This document shows, one piece after another, positions 1-10,663 of a stretch of DNA of 64,000 nt. Position 1 is the stretch's first letter. Each line of letters opens with the position of its first letter. Position numbers and translations under genes: made by a program. Source of the stretch: Stutzerimonas stutzeri (GTDB taxonomy: Bacteria; Pseudomonadota; Gammaproteobacteria; Pseudomonadales; Pseudomonadaceae); the NCBI RefSeq assembly GCF_024448695.1, contig NZ_JAMOHY010000011.1, forward strand, positions 29,403-93,402, in the 5' to 3' direction. Under the pieces are notes generated by a model. It had not been told where the DNA came from, ran no database searches, and was given only the letters and a program-made list of their open reading frames with translations.

Positions 1-424
1 GCATCAGGTCGCAGGCAGCACGAATCTTCAGCACACGCTTCTGCCGCCAGGCCCACACCGAAGGGCTGACGTAATGCACGGTCTTGATACCGGCGCGCCG
101 CAGCTTGAGGGCCAGATCCAGGTTGAAATCCGGCGCGTCGATGCCAATGAACACATCCGGGCGCAGCTCGCACAGCGTTTGTACCAGACGCTTGCGGCGC
201 ATCAGCAGTTCCGGCAGACGACCCAGCACCTCCACCAACCCCATCACGGACAGGCGCTCAAGCGGAAAATAGGAGACAAGCCCCTGGGCTTCCATGCGCG
301 GCCCGCCGACTCCGACGAAGCGGATATCAGAATGTTTTGCCCTGAGCGCTTGCATCAGGCCCGCACCGAGGATGTCACCTGAAGCCTCACCGGCGACCAG
401 CGCCACTACCAGAGGTCTGGACAT
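1..424 (-). CDS. lpxB: Lipid-A-disaccharide synthase LpxB (N-terminal part, cut by window edge)
   Basis: The minus-strand frame is open from an ATG at 424 to the window edge, giving about 141 residues. The translation has the LpxB N-terminus: VAGEASGD near residues 10-17, a [11 protein letters not shown] segment, and [15 protein letters not shown]. LpxB is a GT19 glycosyltransferase that joins UDP-2,3-diacylglucosamine and lipid X into the lipid A disaccharide at the inner membrane. The start lies one base beyond the lpxA stop (426-428), so the genes are probably translationally coupled. The C-terminal half is outside the window. Confidence 0.95.
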   Translation of the reverse strand, partial: MSRPLVVALVAGEASGDILGAGLMQALRAKHSDIRFVGVGGPRMEAQGLVSYFPLERLSVMGLVEVLGRLPELLMRRKRLVQTLCELRPDVFIGIDAPDFNLDLALKLRRAGIKTVHYVSPSVWAWRQKRVLKIRAACDLM

Positions 425-425
425 A

Positions 426-1202
426 TCAGCGGGTAATACCACGGCTGGAAGCCTGTATCGAGTCACGGAACAACGCCACCTCGGGGAAAGCAGCGGCATC
501 GCAGGCCAGCTCACCAAGCGCCTGCTCGACGGTCAGCCCCTTGCGGTAAACGACCTTGTAGGCGTTGCGCAGGGCGGCAATGGTTTCTGCACTGAAACCG
601 CGACGGCGCATGCCTTCGAAGTTCATGCTGCGCGCCGCTGCTGGATTGCCGAACACTGTGACGAAGGCGGGTACATCCTTGCCGATGGCAGTGCCCATGC
701 CGGAAAAACTGAAGGCGCCGATATGGCAGTACTGATGAACCAGGGTATAGCCGGAAAGAATCGCCCAATCACCCACATGCACATGACCGGCAAGCGCGGT
801 GTTGTTGACCAGGATGCAGTGATTGGAAATGACGCTGTCGTGGCCAATATGTGCATAGGCCATGATCAGGTTGTGATCACCGATAGTGGTTTCGCTACGG
901 TCCTGCACAGTACCGCGGTGAATGGTCACCCCCTCGCGAATCACGTTGTGATCACCGATCACCAGGCGCGTCGGCTCGCCCTTGTACTTGAGATCAGGTG
1001 TGTCCTCACCTACCGAGGAAAACTGGTAGATGCGATTGTGACAACCGATTCGGGTCGGCCCCTTGATGACTACATGGGACGCAATCACGGTGCCCTCGCC
1101 GATCTCGACGTCCGGGCCGATGATCGACCAGGGTCCGACCTGAACGTCGTCGGCCAGCCGTGCGGCCGGGTCGACGATAGCGCGAGGGTCAATCAAGCTC
1201 AT
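426..1202 (-). CDS. lpxA: UDP-N-acetylglucosamine O-acyltransferase LpxA
   Basis: 258 residues, the normal family length. It catalyses the first step of lipid A synthesis, moving a hydroxyacyl chain from acyl carrier protein to UDP-GlcNAc in the cytoplasm. The N-terminal two thirds is a left-handed beta helix of hexapeptide repeats ([30 protein letters not shown]). The catalytic His region is visible around [10 protein letters not shown] and a C-terminal helical domain follows. Its ATG overlaps the fabZ stop in an ATGA arrangement (1199-1202), and lpxB follows with no gap, so fabZ-lpxA-lpxB form one translation chain. Confidence 0.98.
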   Translation of the reverse strand: MSLIDPRAIVDPAARLADDVQVGPWSIIGPDVEIGEGTVIASHVVIKGPTRIGCHNRIYQFSSVGEDTPDLKYKGEPTRLVIGDHNVIREGVTIHRGTVQDRSETTIGDHNLIMAYAHIGHDSVISNHCILVNNTALAGHVHVGDWAILSGYTLVHQYCHIGAFSFSGMGTAIGKDVPAFVTVFGNPAAARSMNFEGMRRRGFSAETIAALRNAYKVVYRKGLTVEQALGELACDAAAFPEVALFRDSIQASSRGITR

Positions 1203-1639
1203 ATCTTCTGTTCCGCACAGATGATTTCAGCCGAGCATACAGGTTTGCCATCAACGCTGGCGCGACAATCGAATTTCCAGATTCCGCGTTTGGCGCTGAG
1301 GAAAGATGCCTCAAGCACAAGCTGGTCGCCTGGTACAACGGGCTGGCGAAAACGCAACTTGTCCGAGCCTACGAAGAAGTAAAGCGTGCCGTCAGCCGGC
1401 TTGGTGCTCATCATCTTGAAACCGAGCAGACCCGCCGCCTGAGCCATCGCCTCGATGATCAGAACGCCCGGCATGATGGGGTGCTGCGGGAAGTGACCGT
1501 TGAAGAACGGCTCATTGATAGTGACGTTCTTGTAGGCGCGAATACGCTTGCTGTCCATATCCAGCTCCACCACCCGATCAACCAGCAGGAAGGGGTAGCG
1601 GTGCGGAAGGTATTCGCGAATCTCGTTGATATCCATCAT
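1199..1639 (-). CDS. fabZ: 3-hydroxyacyl-ACP dehydratase FabZ
   Basis: 146 residues. It dehydrates 3-hydroxyacyl-ACP in fatty acid elongation and so draws on the same hydroxyacyl-ACP pool that LpxA and LpxD use. The hot-dog fold signatures are clear: [13 protein letters not shown] near the N-terminus, then [22 protein letters not shown] with the catalytic His and Glu. Two adjacent ATG codons (1639 and 1636) could both serve as start; no strong Shine-Dalgarno distinguishes them. A 96-base gap separates it from lpxD. Confidence 0.97.
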   Translation of the reverse strand: MMDINEIREYLPHRYPFLLVDRVVELDMDSKRIRAYKNVTINEPFFNGHFPQHPIMPGVLIIEAMAQAAGLLGFKMMSTKPADGTLYFFVGSDKLRFRQPVVPGDQLVLEASFLSAKRGIWKFDCRASVDGKPVCSAEIICAEQKI

Positions 1640-1735
1640 GTAGGGAAAAGCCTGTAATGATTAGGGGAGCAGCACGCCATCACGGCTGTGCAGCCAGCCG
1701 GAAAGGATGGCTGGCAGGGCAATCAGAAGAAAGGA

Positions 1736-2794
1736 TCAGGCATCTGAAGTTGAATCTGCGTTCGGGGTCACGGCAGAAAGACGTTTTTCCACCTGTTGCA
1801 GACGGCGGGCCATATCGTCGAGGTGACGGATCCTGGCAGCGCTCTTGCGCCATTCGCCGGCTGGCTGCATGGCCGTCCCGGAGGAATAGCTGCCCGGCTC
1901 GGTGATTGACCGGGTCACCATGGTCATGCCGGTGATGAACACGTTGTCACACACCTCGATGTGCCCCACGAGGCCTGCACCACCGGCGATCATGCAATTG
2001 CGCCCGACCTTGGTGCTCCCGGAAATTCCGGAGCAACCAGCCATGGCCGTGTTGTCACCGATCTGTACGTTGTGCGCGATCATGATCTGGTTATCCAGCT
2101 TTACACCGTTACCGATGACCGTATCGGACAGCGCTCCGCGGTCGATCGTGGTGTTGGCACCAATCTCGACGTCATCGCCGATACGTACGCCGCCGACCTG
2201 GGCAATCTTCTCCCAGCCGCCCCTTTCGTTGGCGAAACCGAAGCCTTCGCCACCGATTACCGCACCCGGCTGGATCACCACCCGCTCACCGATGCAGACG
2301 TCGTGGCAGAGCGTCACGCGCGGAGCCAGACGACCGCCAGCCCCCACACGGCTACGCGCGCCGACAAACGACTGGGCACCAATCACCACATTCGCGCCTA
2401 TCCATACGTCCGCCTCGATCACGACCTGAGCACCGATGCTGGCAGTCGGATCGATCTGTGCACTCGGGTCGATGACAGCGCTCGGATGAGCACCACAGGG
2501 CGCCTTGGGGCGCGTCTCGAACAGATGCGAGATGCGCGCGTAGGCAAGATAGGGATTGTCCACGAGCAGCGCGGCGCCGGCGTAGTCTTCGGCATCTTTC
2601 GGCTTGAGCAGCACAGCGCCAGCACGGGTACTGGCCAGATACTTGCGATACTGGGCGTTGGCCAGAAAGCTGAGCTGATGCGGGCCAGCGTCCTGCAACG
2701 TGGCCAGACCGGATACCGATTGAGTCGCATCGCCACGCACTGTGGCGCCCAGCTGCCCGGCGAGTTCACCGAGCGTAAAGACTGTACCGTTCAT
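1736..2794 (-). CDS. lpxD: UDP-3-O-(3-hydroxyacyl)glucosamine N-acyltransferase LpxD
   Basis: 352 residues. It performs the third lipid A step, N-acylation of UDP-3-O-acylglucosamine. An N-terminal uridine-binding domain (about residues 1-100) precedes a long hexapeptide-repeat beta helix. The catalytic His segment lies near [12 protein letters not shown], and the C-terminal coil is [11 protein letters not shown]. Start ATG 2794 overlaps the TAA stop of skp in a TAATG arrangement, so it is coupled to skp. Confidence 0.98.
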   Translation of the reverse strand: MNGTVFTLGELAGQLGATVRGDATQSVSGLATLQDAGPHQLSFLANAQYRKYLASTRAGAVLLKPKDAEDYAGAALLVDNPYLAYARISHLFETRPKAPCGAHPSAVIDPSAQIDPTASIGAQVVIEADVWIGANVVIGAQSFVGARSRVGAGGRLAPRVTLCHDVCIGERVVIQPGAVIGGEGFGFANERGGWEKIAQVGGVRIGDDVEIGANTTIDRGALSDTVIGNGVKLDNQIMIAHNVQIGDNTAMAGCSGISGSTKVGRNCMIAGGAGLVGHIEVCDNVFITGMTMVTRSITEPGSYSSGTAMQPAGEWRKSAARIRHLDDMARRLQQVEKRLSAVTPNADSTSDA

Positions 2795-3297
2795 TAGCGC
2801 AGCTGATTCATGCGCTCGATGACCTGGCGGGTAATATCAAGCTGGGGTTTGACATCGACCACCGCCCCACGCTCCAGTACCAGATCGTAGTCGCCTTTCT
2901 TGATGACTTCCTCGACAGCCTTGTCCAGCTTCGGCTTGAGCTGCTTGAGCATGTCGCGGTCAGCCGAAGCCTTGGACTCATTGAGTTCCTTGGAGAGGAA
3001 CTGGAAATCACGGGCCTTCTGCTTGAATTCCAGCTCGAGGCGCTCACGCTCGGCCTGCTGCATCTTGTCACCGTCCTTGCCGAGACGGTCCTGAATGCGC
3101 TTGGCATCGTTTTCAAGCCCTTTGAGCTTGTCCAGCTGGGGGCCGAATTTCTTTTCCGCATCGACCGAATAACGCTTGGCGGCGTCCGATTCCAGCAATG
3201 CCATCTGATAGTTCAGCACTGCGATCTTCATGTCGGCAAATGCAGGGGCTGCCACCAGTGCAGCAGCAACGAAAAGCAGTTGGGTCAACTTACGCAC
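2794..3297 (-). CDS. skp: Periplasmic OmpH/Skp-family chaperone
   Basis: 167 residues from a GTG start at 3297, chosen because it places the signal peptide [21 protein letters not shown] at the N-terminus and matches the remembered P. aeruginosa OmpH. The mature part is a charged coiled coil (about residues 45-120, [20 protein letters not shown]) and ends [13 protein letters not shown]. Skp trimers hold unfolded outer-membrane proteins in the periplasm and hand them to the BAM complex. It lies between bamA and lpxD, linking outer-membrane protein and lipid A synthesis. An in-frame upstream GTG at 3309 is an alternative start. Confidence 0.93.
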   Translation of the reverse strand: MRKLTQLLFVAAALVAAPAFADMKIAVLNYQMALLESDAAKRYSVDAEKKFGPQLDKLKGLENDAKRIQDRLGKDGDKMQQAERERLELEFKQKARDFQFLSKELNESKASADRDMLKQLKPKLDKAVEEVIKKGDYDLVLERGAVVDVKPQLDITRQVIERMNQLR

Positions 3298-3323
3298 GGT
3301 ATATACCACTCTTGAAAGAAAAC

Positions 3324-3344
3324 CCTGGAGCGAGACGCTCCAGG
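3324..3344 (-). terminator. Perfect 9-bp hairpin between bamA and skp
   Basis: Arms CCTGGAGCG and CGCTCCAGG are separated by three bases, starting four bases after the bamA stop. On the minus strand the second arm is followed by a T-rich GTTTTCTTTC. This reads as an intrinsic terminator or partial attenuator inside the bamA-skp-lpxD operon, which could lower downstream transcription or protect the bamA 3' end. Confidence 0.6.
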
Positions 3345-3347
3345 TCG

Positions 3348-5702
3348 TTAAAAGGTTTGTCCCAGCGAGAACTGGAATACTTGGGTATCGGCATCATCAG
3401 GCTTGACCACGGGCATTGCCAGACTGAAGCTCAGCGGGCCCATGGCGGTAATCCAGGTCAGCCCCACCCCGACCGAACTGGCCATGTCGCCAAAGTCGAT
3501 GTCGCTGCAACTGGACGAGGAGCCAGACGGGCAGTTGGTGTTGTACACGTTACCCACGTCCCAGAACACGGAAGTCCGCAGCGAGCGCTGATCCTTGACG
3601 AAAGGCATCGGGAAGAGCACTTCCAGGCCACCCTGGACCAGCACGTTACCGCCGTAGGGCAGCTCATCCTGATCAGGGTCAGCTATAGTTCCTGGCTTGG
3701 TGCCATCGCTCGGGGTACTACGAGGTCCAAGGCTGCTGTCCTCGAAGCCGCGCACCGAGTTGAAACCACCGGCGTAGTAGTGCTCGTAGAACGGCAGGGC
3801 CGAGGTGGAACCATAGGCATCGCCATAGCCCAGGCGGGTATGCATACGCAGGGTGTAGTTCTGGGTCACAGGCACGAACAGCTGGCCGCTGTAATCGAGC
3901 TTGTAGAAGGACAGATCACTGCCCGGAATGGTGGTTTCAAGCACCAGGCTCTGGGAGTGACCACGGGTCGCCAGCACGCCACGGTTGAGCGTCGATTCCG
4001 ACCAGCCTACCGAGGCCTTGAAGTTGAGGAAGCTATCGCCTTCCTCTTCCATGAAATCGAAGATTTCATGAACGGTGTAACGACCGGTATCCAGGTCGTC
4101 CTGCTGCACTGACAGGCCGAAGGACAGACGCGACGTCTCGCTGATCGGATAGCCGATATTCATGCCACCGCCCAGGCTGTCCACGGAATAACTGGACACG
4201 TCGTAGTCCAGCTCGTCGTAATCGGTGGTGCGGTAGAAGGCGTTGTAGCCCAGGCTGACGCCATCTTCGGTCCAGTAGGGGTCGACAAAGCCGAAGTTGT
4301 AACGCGACTGGTATTCGCTGCGGGTCAGGCCAATGCTGACGCGATTACCGGTACCAAGGAAGTTGTTCTGGCTGATGGAGCCGCCGAGAATCAGACCGGC
4401 ATTCTGGGCAAAACCGATGCTCGCCATGATCGAGCCAGACGGTTGCTCCTCGACGCTGTAGTTGACGTCGATCTGATCATCGGTGCCAGGCACCTGCGGC
4501 GTTTCAACGTTGACTTCCTTGAAGAAGCCCAGACGTTCAAGACGGGTCTTGGACTGGTCGATCAGATAAGTCGAGGCCCAGCCACCTTCCATCTGGCGCA
4601 TTTCGCGACGCAGCACTTCGTCTTCGGTCTTGGTGTTGCCACGGAAGTTGATGCGGTTGACATAGGCGCGCTTGCCGGGATCGACCACGAAGGTGATCGA
4701 GACGGTGTTGTCCTCGTCATTGGCTTCGGGAATGCCGTTGACGTTGGCAAAGGTGTATCCCTCGTTGCCCAGACGCCGCGTAATCAGCTCCGACGTGGTG
4801 GTCATGACCTTGCGTGAAAAGACCTGGCCTTCCTTCGCCAGCAGCAGTGCCTGCAATTCTTCCTGGGGGACTTTCAGGTCCCCGCTCAACTTGACGTCGC
4901 TGACGGTATAGCGGTCGCCTTCGTCGATGTTTACCGTGACGTAGACGTCTTTCTTGTCCGGCGTAATGGATACCTGGGTAGAGGTGATATCCATATTGAT
5001 GTAGCCGCGGTCCAGGTAGTAGGAACGCAGGCGCTCCAAGTCGCCGGAAAGTTTTTCACGTGCATATTTGTCGTCGTTGCGGAAGAACGACAGCCAGTTG
5101 CTGGTCTTCAACTCGAACAGGTCGGTCAGGTCATCATCGGCAAAGACCGTATTGCCCACGACGTTGATGTGCTTGATCGCGGCAACCGAGCCTTCGTTGA
5201 TGGTGATCTTCAACGCGACGCGGTTGCGCGGTTGCGGTACGGCTTCGGTTTCGATGGTGGCCGAGTAACGGCCCTGGGCCACATACTGACGCTGCAATTC
5301 GTTGCGCACGCCTTCAAGGGTGGCGCGCTGGAAAATCTCACCTTCGGCGAGACCCGACTGCTGCAAGCCGGAAAGCAGATCTTCGGTTTTGATCGCCTTG
5401 TTTCCTTCGATTTCGATACCGGAAATCGAAGGCCGCTCTACTACGCTGATAACCAGCACATCGCCTTCCCGGCCCAGCTGAATGTCCTCGAAGAAACCGG
5501 TGCGGAACAGCGCACGGGTCGCATCTACCAGACGACGGTCATCGGCAGCCTGGCCGACGTTCAGCGGCAGAGCGCCAAAGACACTGCCGGCGGAAACCCG
5601 CTGCAGGCCGTTGACGCGTATATCGGAGATGGTGAAGGACTCGGCGTGAACTTCGGCAATCATCAGTGCGGATATCACCGCAGGTAGCAGCAGACGTTTC
5701 AT
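3348..5702 (-). CDS. bamA: Outer membrane protein assembly factor BamA
   Basis: 784 residues from ATG 5702, with AAAGGA about five bases upstream. The signal peptide MKRLLLPAVISALMIAEVHA is followed by about 400 residues of POTRA domains (first one FTISDIRVNGLQRVSAG) and a C-terminal 16-strand barrel. The conserved loop-6 motif VRGF is present (NSVRGFEDSSLGP), and the last residue is Phe, typical of BAM substrates. BamA is the essential insertase for outer-membrane beta barrels. The gap to rseP is 68 bases. An upstream GTG-type extension to 5759 would add a non-secretory leader and is rejected. Confidence 0.98.
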   Translation of the reverse strand: MKRLLLPAVISALMIAEVHAESFTISDIRVNGLQRVSAGSVFGALPLNVGQAADDRRLVDATRALFRTGFFEDIQLGREGDVLVISVVERPSISGIEIEGNKAIKTEDLLSGLQQSGLAEGEIFQRATLEGVRNELQRQYVAQGRYSATIETEAVPQPRNRVALKITINEGSVAAIKHINVVGNTVFADDDLTDLFELKTSNWLSFFRNDDKYAREKLSGDLERLRSYYLDRGYINMDITSTQVSITPDKKDVYVTVNIDEGDRYTVSDVKLSGDLKVPQEELQALLLAKEGQVFSRKVMTTTSELITRRLGNEGYTFANVNGIPEANDEDNTVSITFVVDPGKRAYVNRINFRGNTKTEDEVLRREMRQMEGGWASTYLIDQSKTRLERLGFFKEVNVETPQVPGTDDQIDVNYSVEEQPSGSIMASIGFAQNAGLILGGSISQNNFLGTGNRVSIGLTRSEYQSRYNFGFVDPYWTEDGVSLGYNAFYRTTDYDELDYDVSSYSVDSLGGGMNIGYPISETSRLSFGLSVQQDDLDTGRYTVHEIFDFMEEEGDSFLNFKASVGWSESTLNRGVLATRGHSQSLVLETTIPGSDLSFYKLDYSGQLFVPVTQNYTLRMHTRLGYGDAYGSTSALPFYEHYYAGGFNSVRGFEDSSLGPRSTPSDGTKPGTIADPDQDELPYGGNVLVQGGLEVLFPMPFVKDQRSLRTSVFWDVGNVYNTNCPSGSSSSCSDIDFGDMASSVGVGLTWITAMGPLSFSLAMPVVKPDDADTQVFQFSLGQTF

Positions 5703-5770
5703 GAAGTCCTTTCTTTTCAAACCTGAAAATTGAACCTGCGCAGGGCGCGGCGACATCAAGTTATAGGCGA

Positions 5771-7123
5771 TTAAAGCCGGCCAATATCATTGACCAACGC
5801 AAGCAGCATCACCCCGATCACCAGGCTGATACCAATCTGTACTCCCCAACCCTGGACCCTGTCCGACAGGGGACGTCCACGGACCCACTCGACCAGATAG
5901 AAGAGCAGATGCCCGCCATCCAGGACCGGGATAGGCAAAAGATTGAGTACTCCAAGGCTGATGCTCAGGTAGGCGAGGAAGTTTAGAAAGTCACCCAGGC
6001 CGGACTGTGCAGAAGCGCCCGCCACTTTAGCAATGGTTATCGGGCCGCTCAAGTTTTTTACCGAGAGCTCGCCAAAGAGCATTTTCTTCAGGGAATCGAG
6101 GGTCAGAAGGCTCATGGCCCAGGTCCGCCGAAGCCCCTCGCCCACGGCTTCCAGCGGCCCGTAGCTGATGGTGCGCAGCATGTCATCCGGCCATTCACCG
6201 CCCGCAACGCCAGCCCCCAGATAACCGCGCAGACTATCGCCTTCACCGCGCGTCGCCAGCGTCAGCGGCAGCATCAGACGCTGCCCTTCGCGCTCCACTT
6301 CCAGTTGCGCGGACTTGCCTGGCAGCAACCGGACCCGATCAATAACTTCCTGCCATTCCTGCAGCGGTACGCCATCAAGACTGACCATCCGGTCACCAAG
6401 GTGCATACCTGCTGCCTGTGCTGGTCCTTCAGGGTCCAGTTGGGCGACTACCGGCACGATGGCCGGGCGCCAGGGACGGATACCCAGCGAGCCGATCGGA
6501 TCCGGCTCTTCTGCACCCCTAAGCCAGTCGTTCAGCTCCAGTCGTACAGACTGCTCCTGACTGCTGTTCAGGCTGCGCACACGCATGTCCAGCGAACCGC
6601 TCTCGCCCAGGCGACGGATCAGCTGCAGATTGACCTCTGCCCAGCCGGAGGTGGGCTTGCCGTTGACCTCGATGATTTCCTGTCCCGCCACCAGACCCGC
6701 TTGATCGGCAAGGCTGCCCACTTCAACCGCCCCCACCACTGGGCGGATCTGTTCACTGCCGAGCAGCGCCAGCACCCAGAAAAACACCAGCGCCAGCAGA
6801 AAGTTGGCAATCGGCCCGGCAGAAACGATGGCAAAGCGCTGCTTCACCGTCTTGCGATTGAACGTCTGGTCGAGCAGTGCAGGCGGCACATCGCCTTCGC
6901 GCTCGTCGAGCATCTTCACATAGCCACCCAGCGGGATGGCCGCAACGACAAATTCGGTTCCCTGGCGATCATGCCAGCGCAATAGCGGACGACCGAAACC
7001 CACCGAGAAACGCAGCACCTTGACGCCACAGCGTCGGGCTACCCAGAAATGCCCGTATTCGTGGAAGGTAACCAGCACACCCAAAGCAATCAGGGTGCCG
7101 ACAAGCATGTACAGCGCGCTCAT
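5771..7123 (-). CDS. rseP: Site-2 zinc metalloprotease RseP (MucP)
   Basis: 450 residues, the normal length. The zinc site HEYGH sits in the first transmembrane helix (residues about 21-25), two periplasmic PDZ domains occupy the middle (GLVAGQEIIEVNGKP; GMHLGDRMVSLDGVP), and the second active-site motif is NLLPIPVLDGGHLL near the C-terminus. The protease cuts the anti-sigma factor (MucA/RseA) within the inner membrane during envelope stress, releasing the ECF sigma factor. Its place next to bamA couples a stress sensor protease with the process it monitors. Confidence 0.97.
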   Translation of the reverse strand: MSALYMLVGTLIALGVLVTFHEYGHFWVARRCGVKVLRFSVGFGRPLLRWHDRQGTEFVVAAIPLGGYVKMLDEREGDVPPALLDQTFNRKTVKQRFAIVSAGPIANFLLALVFFWVLALLGSEQIRPVVGAVEVGSLADQAGLVAGQEIIEVNGKPTSGWAEVNLQLIRRLGESGSLDMRVRSLNSSQEQSVRLELNDWLRGAEEPDPIGSLGIRPWRPAIVPVVAQLDPEGPAQAAGMHLGDRMVSLDGVPLQEWQEVIDRVRLLPGKSAQLEVEREGQRLMLPLTLATRGEGDSLRGYLGAGVAGGEWPDDMLRTISYGPLEAVGEGLRRTWAMSLLTLDSLKKMLFGELSVKNLSGPITIAKVAGASAQSGLGDFLNFLAYLSISLGVLNLLPIPVLDGGHLLFYLVEWVRGRPLSDRVQGWGVQIGISLVIGVMLLALVNDIGRL

Positions 7124-7195
7124 AAATTCCTCTGCCTCGAAAGGCCGTTTTGCCGCGATGAGGCTCGCCCGCTCTGCAGGCGCACTATCGATCCG

Positions 7196-8386
7196 CTAGC
7201 GATTGCGATTCTCAAGCCAGCGCGACGCCAATTTGCGCGCCTGCGCATCGGCATCCAGAACATCACCAAGACAGTGCACCGCAACCGCCGCCTCGCGACT
7301 CAGAACGTCCTCGATGATACTCGCGATTTCCGTGAAGCGGATCCGCCCTTTCAGGAAGGCATCGACAGCCACCTCATTGGCCGCATTGAGCATCGCCGGC
7401 GCCGTGCCGCCATTCTGTGCAGCCTGGCGCGCCATGTGCAGGCATGGAAAGCGCTGCTCATCCGGCGCATGAAAATCAAGGCGACCAATGCGCACCAGAT
7501 CCAGGGCGGACACACCCGAATCGATACGCTCAGGCCAGGCAAGCGCGTGGGCAATCGGCGTGCGCATGTCGGGGTTGCCCAACTGCGCCAGTACCGAACC
7601 GTCAACATAGTCAACCATCGAGTGGATAACGCTCTGGGGATGGATCACCACCTCCACCTGATCCGGGCGCGCATCGAACAGCCAGCAGGCCTCAATCAAC
7701 TCCAGCCCCTTGTTCATCATGCTCGCCGAATCAACCGAAATCTTGCGCCCCATGGACCAGTTGGGGTGCGTGCAAGCCTGCTCGACGCTTACGTCGGCCA
7801 GTTGCTCCAACGGCCATTCGCGAAACGGCCCGCCGGATGCAGTGAGCAGTATGCGTCGCACGCCGACGCTTGCGAGACCCTGGGCATAATCGCCGGGAAG
7901 GCACTGAAAAATCGCATTGTGCTCACTGTCGATAGGCAACAGCACCGCCCTGCTCTTGCGCAACGCCTGCATGAACAGCGCGCCGGACATGACCAGGGCT
8001 TCCTTGTTTGCCAGCAATACACGTTTGTCGGCCTGGACTGCAGACAGTGTAGGTCGCAGGCCGGCTGCACCGACAATGGCCGCCATCACCACATCGGTTT
8101 CCGGATGGGCTGCCACCTCACTCAAGCCGCCCTCACCCACCAGCACGCGAGTCTGCAGATCGTCGCTGATCAGCTGATCCTGCAACACCCGGGCCTGGTC
8201 GCTGCTGGCCACCACGGCATATCGCGGGCGATGCAGACGGCAAAGCTCGCGCAGTTCGGCAATACGATTGAAGGCTGTCAGAGCGAAAGCCTGGTAGCGC
8301 CCAGGATGGCGGGCAATCACGTCCAGCGTACTCAGCCCGATGGAGCCAGTCGCCCCGAGAATGGTTATCTGCAAGGGCTCAGTCAC
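7196..8386 (-). CDS. dxr: 1-deoxy-D-xylulose 5-phosphate reductoisomerase (GTG start)
   Basis: 396 residues from GTG 8386, giving [17 protein letters not shown] with the NADPH loop directly at the N-terminus. This GTG overlaps the TGA of cdsA as GTGA (8383-8386), which supports the start over an upstream in-frame codon at 8410. Further signatures are [11 protein letters not shown], the metal-binding [13 protein letters not shown], and TASGGPF. It converts DXP to 2-C-methyl-D-erythritol 4-phosphate in the isoprenoid pathway, upstream of the UppS product in the same cluster. Confidence 0.97.
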   Translation of the reverse strand: MTEPLQITILGATGSIGLSTLDVIARHPGRYQAFALTAFNRIAELRELCRLHRPRYAVVASSDQARVLQDQLISDDLQTRVLVGEGGLSEVAAHPETDVVMAAIVGAAGLRPTLSAVQADKRVLLANKEALVMSGALFMQALRKSRAVLLPIDSEHNAIFQCLPGDYAQGLASVGVRRILLTASGGPFREWPLEQLADVSVEQACTHPNWSMGRKISVDSASMMNKGLELIEACWLFDARPDQVEVVIHPQSVIHSMVDYVDGSVLAQLGNPDMRTPIAHALAWPERIDSGVSALDLVRIGRLDFHAPDEQRFPCLHMARQAAQNGGTAPAMLNAANEVAVDAFLKGRIRFTEIASIIEDVLSREAAVAVHCLGDVLDADAQARKLASRWLENRNR

Positions 8387-9198
8387 CAGGCACCCCAACC
8401 GGCAAGCCACAACAGAACGGCAAATACGGGCACGGCTGCGGTCAGGCTGTCGATACGATCCATGACGCCGCCATGGCCCGGTAGCAATTGACTGCTGTCC
8501 TTGATCCCCGCACTGCGCTTGAACATGCTCTCGGTCAGGTCACCCACAACCGATATCAGCACCACTACAGTTGCGCCCAGTAGCGCCAGGATCAGCTCAC
8601 GCGCAGACCAGCCCCGATAGAGTCCGACCCCGAGCGTAACCAGCAGGCTGGTCAGCAGGCCGCCTACCAACCCTTCCCAACTCTTGCCTGGACTGACCTG
8701 CGGCGCCAGTTTGCGCCGCCCGAAACGCTTGCCGGAAAAATAGGCACCGATATCGGCGACCCAAACCAGCACCATGACGGCAACAATGAGCCAGTTGCCC
8801 TGCGGCCACTGTTTAAGCACCACCAACGCCTGCCATGCCGGCAGCAGGATCAACAGACCGATAATCAGGCTGCCCGGACCACCACGCCAGTGGCGCTGGC
8901 TATCCGGATAATTCAGCACCAGCACAGTCGCGGCGAGCCACCAGAGCACGCTGACGGCCAGCAGCCAGGGAGCCAGCACCGGAAGCTGGTGAAAGAGAAC
9001 CAGCAGCGCAACCACGAACAGCGCATAACCGACCCGAGCCGGCTGAGCAGCATAGCCGGCCAGCCTTGCCCATTCCCAGGCACCCAGGCTCACGACCACC
9101 CCTATAAACAGGGCGAAGGCGAGCCCTTCGAGCAGAAAAAAACCGATCAGCGCGACCGGCAGGAGAATCGCAGCGGTGATGATGCGTTGCTTCAACAT
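8383..9198 (-). CDS. cdsA: Phosphatidate cytidylyltransferase CdsA
   Basis: 271 residues with about eight hydrophobic segments. The C-terminal CdsA signature is present ([25 protein letters not shown]), preceded by [14 protein letters not shown]. It makes CDP-diacylglycerol from CTP and phosphatidic acid at the inner membrane, the precursor of all major phospholipids. It overlaps the uppS stop by seven bases and the dxr start by four, so uppS-cdsA-dxr appear to be translated together. Confidence 0.97.
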   Translation of the reverse strand: MLKQRIITAAILLPVALIGFFLLEGLAFALFIGVVVSLGAWEWARLAGYAAQPARVGYALFVVALLVLFHQLPVLAPWLLAVSVLWWLAATVLVLNYPDSQRHWRGGPGSLIIGLLILLPAWQALVVLKQWPQGNWLIVAVMVLVWVADIGAYFSGKRFGRRKLAPQVSPGKSWEGLVGGLLTSLLVTLGVGLYRGWSARELILALLGATVVVLISVVGDLTESMFKRSAGIKDSSQLLPGHGGVMDRIDSLTAAVPVFAVLLWLAGWGAW

Positions 9199-9953
9199 TC
9201 TGCACGAACCTCTGTTTCGAGCTGGTCGCCGGTCTTGCCAAAGCGGCGTTGACGCCTGGAGAAATCAGCCAGTGCGGCGCGCATTGCCTCGTGCTTGAAA
9301 TCCGGCCAAAACAGGTCGGAGAAATAGAGTTCGGCGTAAGCCATCTGCCACAGCAGAAAATTGCTGATGCGCCGCTCGCCGCCGGTGCGAATGCACAAGT
9401 CCGGTGGCGGCATGTCGCCGGTCGCCAGGTAGCTCTGGAAAAGTGATGCGGTGATCTCTTCAGCACCCAGCTGACCCGCCTGAACCTCACGCGCCATACG
9501 CTGAGTAGCCTGGAGAATGTCCCATTGTCCACCGTAGTTGGCAGCCACCTGGAGCACGAAGCGATTGCTTCCGGCTGTCATCGCTTCAGCCTCCGCCATC
9601 GCGGCCTGCAATTCGGGATGAAAGCGCGTACGGTCACCAATGATGCGCAGACTGATGTCGTTGTCATTGAGCTTGCGTGCTTCGCGGCGCAAAGCCGTCA
9701 AGAACAGCTCCATCAGCGCACCCACCTCCTCTGCCGGCCTTTGCCAGTTTTCACTGGAAAAGGCGAAGAGGGTCAGCACCTCAACCCCCTCCTCTGCACA
9801 GACCTCGATGACTGCGCGTACCGCATCGACGCCCGCCTTGTGTCCAGCCACGCCAGGCAAGAGACGTCGCTTTGCCCAGCGATTGTTGCCATCCATGATA
9901 ATTGCGACGTGACGGGGTACATTCCGCCCGGCAATCGGCCTGACCTTTTCCAT
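9192..9953 (-). CDS. uppS: Undecaprenyl diphosphate synthase
   Basis: 253 residues from ATG 9953 (MEKVRP), preferred over an in-frame start at 9974. The cis-prenyltransferase signatures are clear: HVAIIMDGNNRWAKRR with the catalytic Asp, then LTLFAFSSENW, and PDLCIRTGGERRISNFLLWQ. It builds the C55 carrier lipid for peptidoglycan and O-antigen synthesis. The gap of about 150 bases to frr may contain a promoter, but no confident boxes were seen. Confidence 0.97.
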   Translation of the reverse strand: MEKVRPIAGRNVPRHVAIIMDGNNRWAKRRLLPGVAGHKAGVDAVRAVIEVCAEEGVEVLTLFAFSSENWQRPAEEVGALMELFLTALRREARKLNDNDISLRIIGDRTRFHPELQAAMAEAEAMTAGSNRFVLQVAANYGGQWDILQATQRMAREVQAGQLGAEEITASLFQSYLATGDMPPPDLCIRTGGERRISNFLLWQMAYAELYFSDLFWPDFKHEAMRAALADFSRRQRRFGKTGDQLETEVRAEC

Positions 9954-10105
9954 GAAACGACTACCTGCGCTCAATCACGCTGCAAACAATAGGAGAAACA
10001 CCGACGGCAGTTGCGGGACGCAACAAAATAGCCCGCGCATGCCGGTCCGAAATGGCTCGACATGCGGTTCCAGGGAGCAGTATGGAGGCGCCCGGCACGG
10101 CTCGG

Positions 10106-10663
10106 TCAAACGGCCATCAAGTCGTTTTCCTTGCCTTCAAGCGCCTTGTCGATCTCTGCAACATACTTGTCGGTCAGCTTTTGAACGTCATCCTGGCCGC
10201 GACGTTCCTCGTCTTCACTGATTTCCTTTTCCTTCACCAGATCCTTGAGCTGGGCGATGGCATCACGACGAATATTGCGTATCGCGACACGAGCATTCTC
10301 GGCTTCACTACGCGCCTGTTTGGTAAAGCCCTTGCGCGTCTCTTCGGTCAACGCAGGCATCGGCACGCGGATGGTGGTACCTGCAGTGGCCGGATTCAGC
10401 CCCAGATCGGAGGTCATGATGGCTTTTTCCACCGCCTGGATCATGCTCTTGTCAAAGATGGTCAGGGCCAGGGTGCGGGAATCCTCGACGGTGACGTTGG
10501 CAACCTGGCGCAGCGGCGTATCGCTGCCGTAGTAAGACACCATCACGCCATCAAGAATGCTCGGATGAGCGCGACCAGTGCGGATCTTGGCGAAGGCGCC
10601 GGCCAGCGATTCCAGGGATTTCTTCATGCGCTCCTGCGCGTCTTGCTTGATCTCGTTGATCAT
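10106..10663 (-). CDS. frr: Ribosome recycling factor
   Basis: 185 residues, the usual length. The sequence has the RRF core [12 protein letters not shown] and the C-terminal [11 protein letters not shown] helix. It splits post-termination ribosomes with EF-G. The ATG overlaps the TGA of pyrH as ATGA (10660-10663), so its synthesis is probably coupled to UMP kinase. Confidence 0.98.
   Translation of the reverse strand: MINEIKQDAQERMKKSLESLAGAFAKIRTGRAHPSILDGVMVSYYGSDTPLRQVANVTVEDSRTLALTIFDKSMIQAVEKAIMTSDLGLNPATAGTTIRVPMPALTEETRKGFTKQARSEAENARVAIRNIRRDAIAQLKDLVKEKEISEDEERRGQDDVQKLTDKYVAEIDKALEGKENDLMAV

Noticed and set aside
294..1382. Long plus-strand ORF of 362 codons over lpxA-fabZ
   Set aside because: It is the antisense shadow of two certain genes; no family features and it spans their overlap.
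7049..8491. 480-codon plus-strand ORF over rseP-dxr
   Set aside because: Antisense shadow of dxr with skewed His/Arg/Gln composition.
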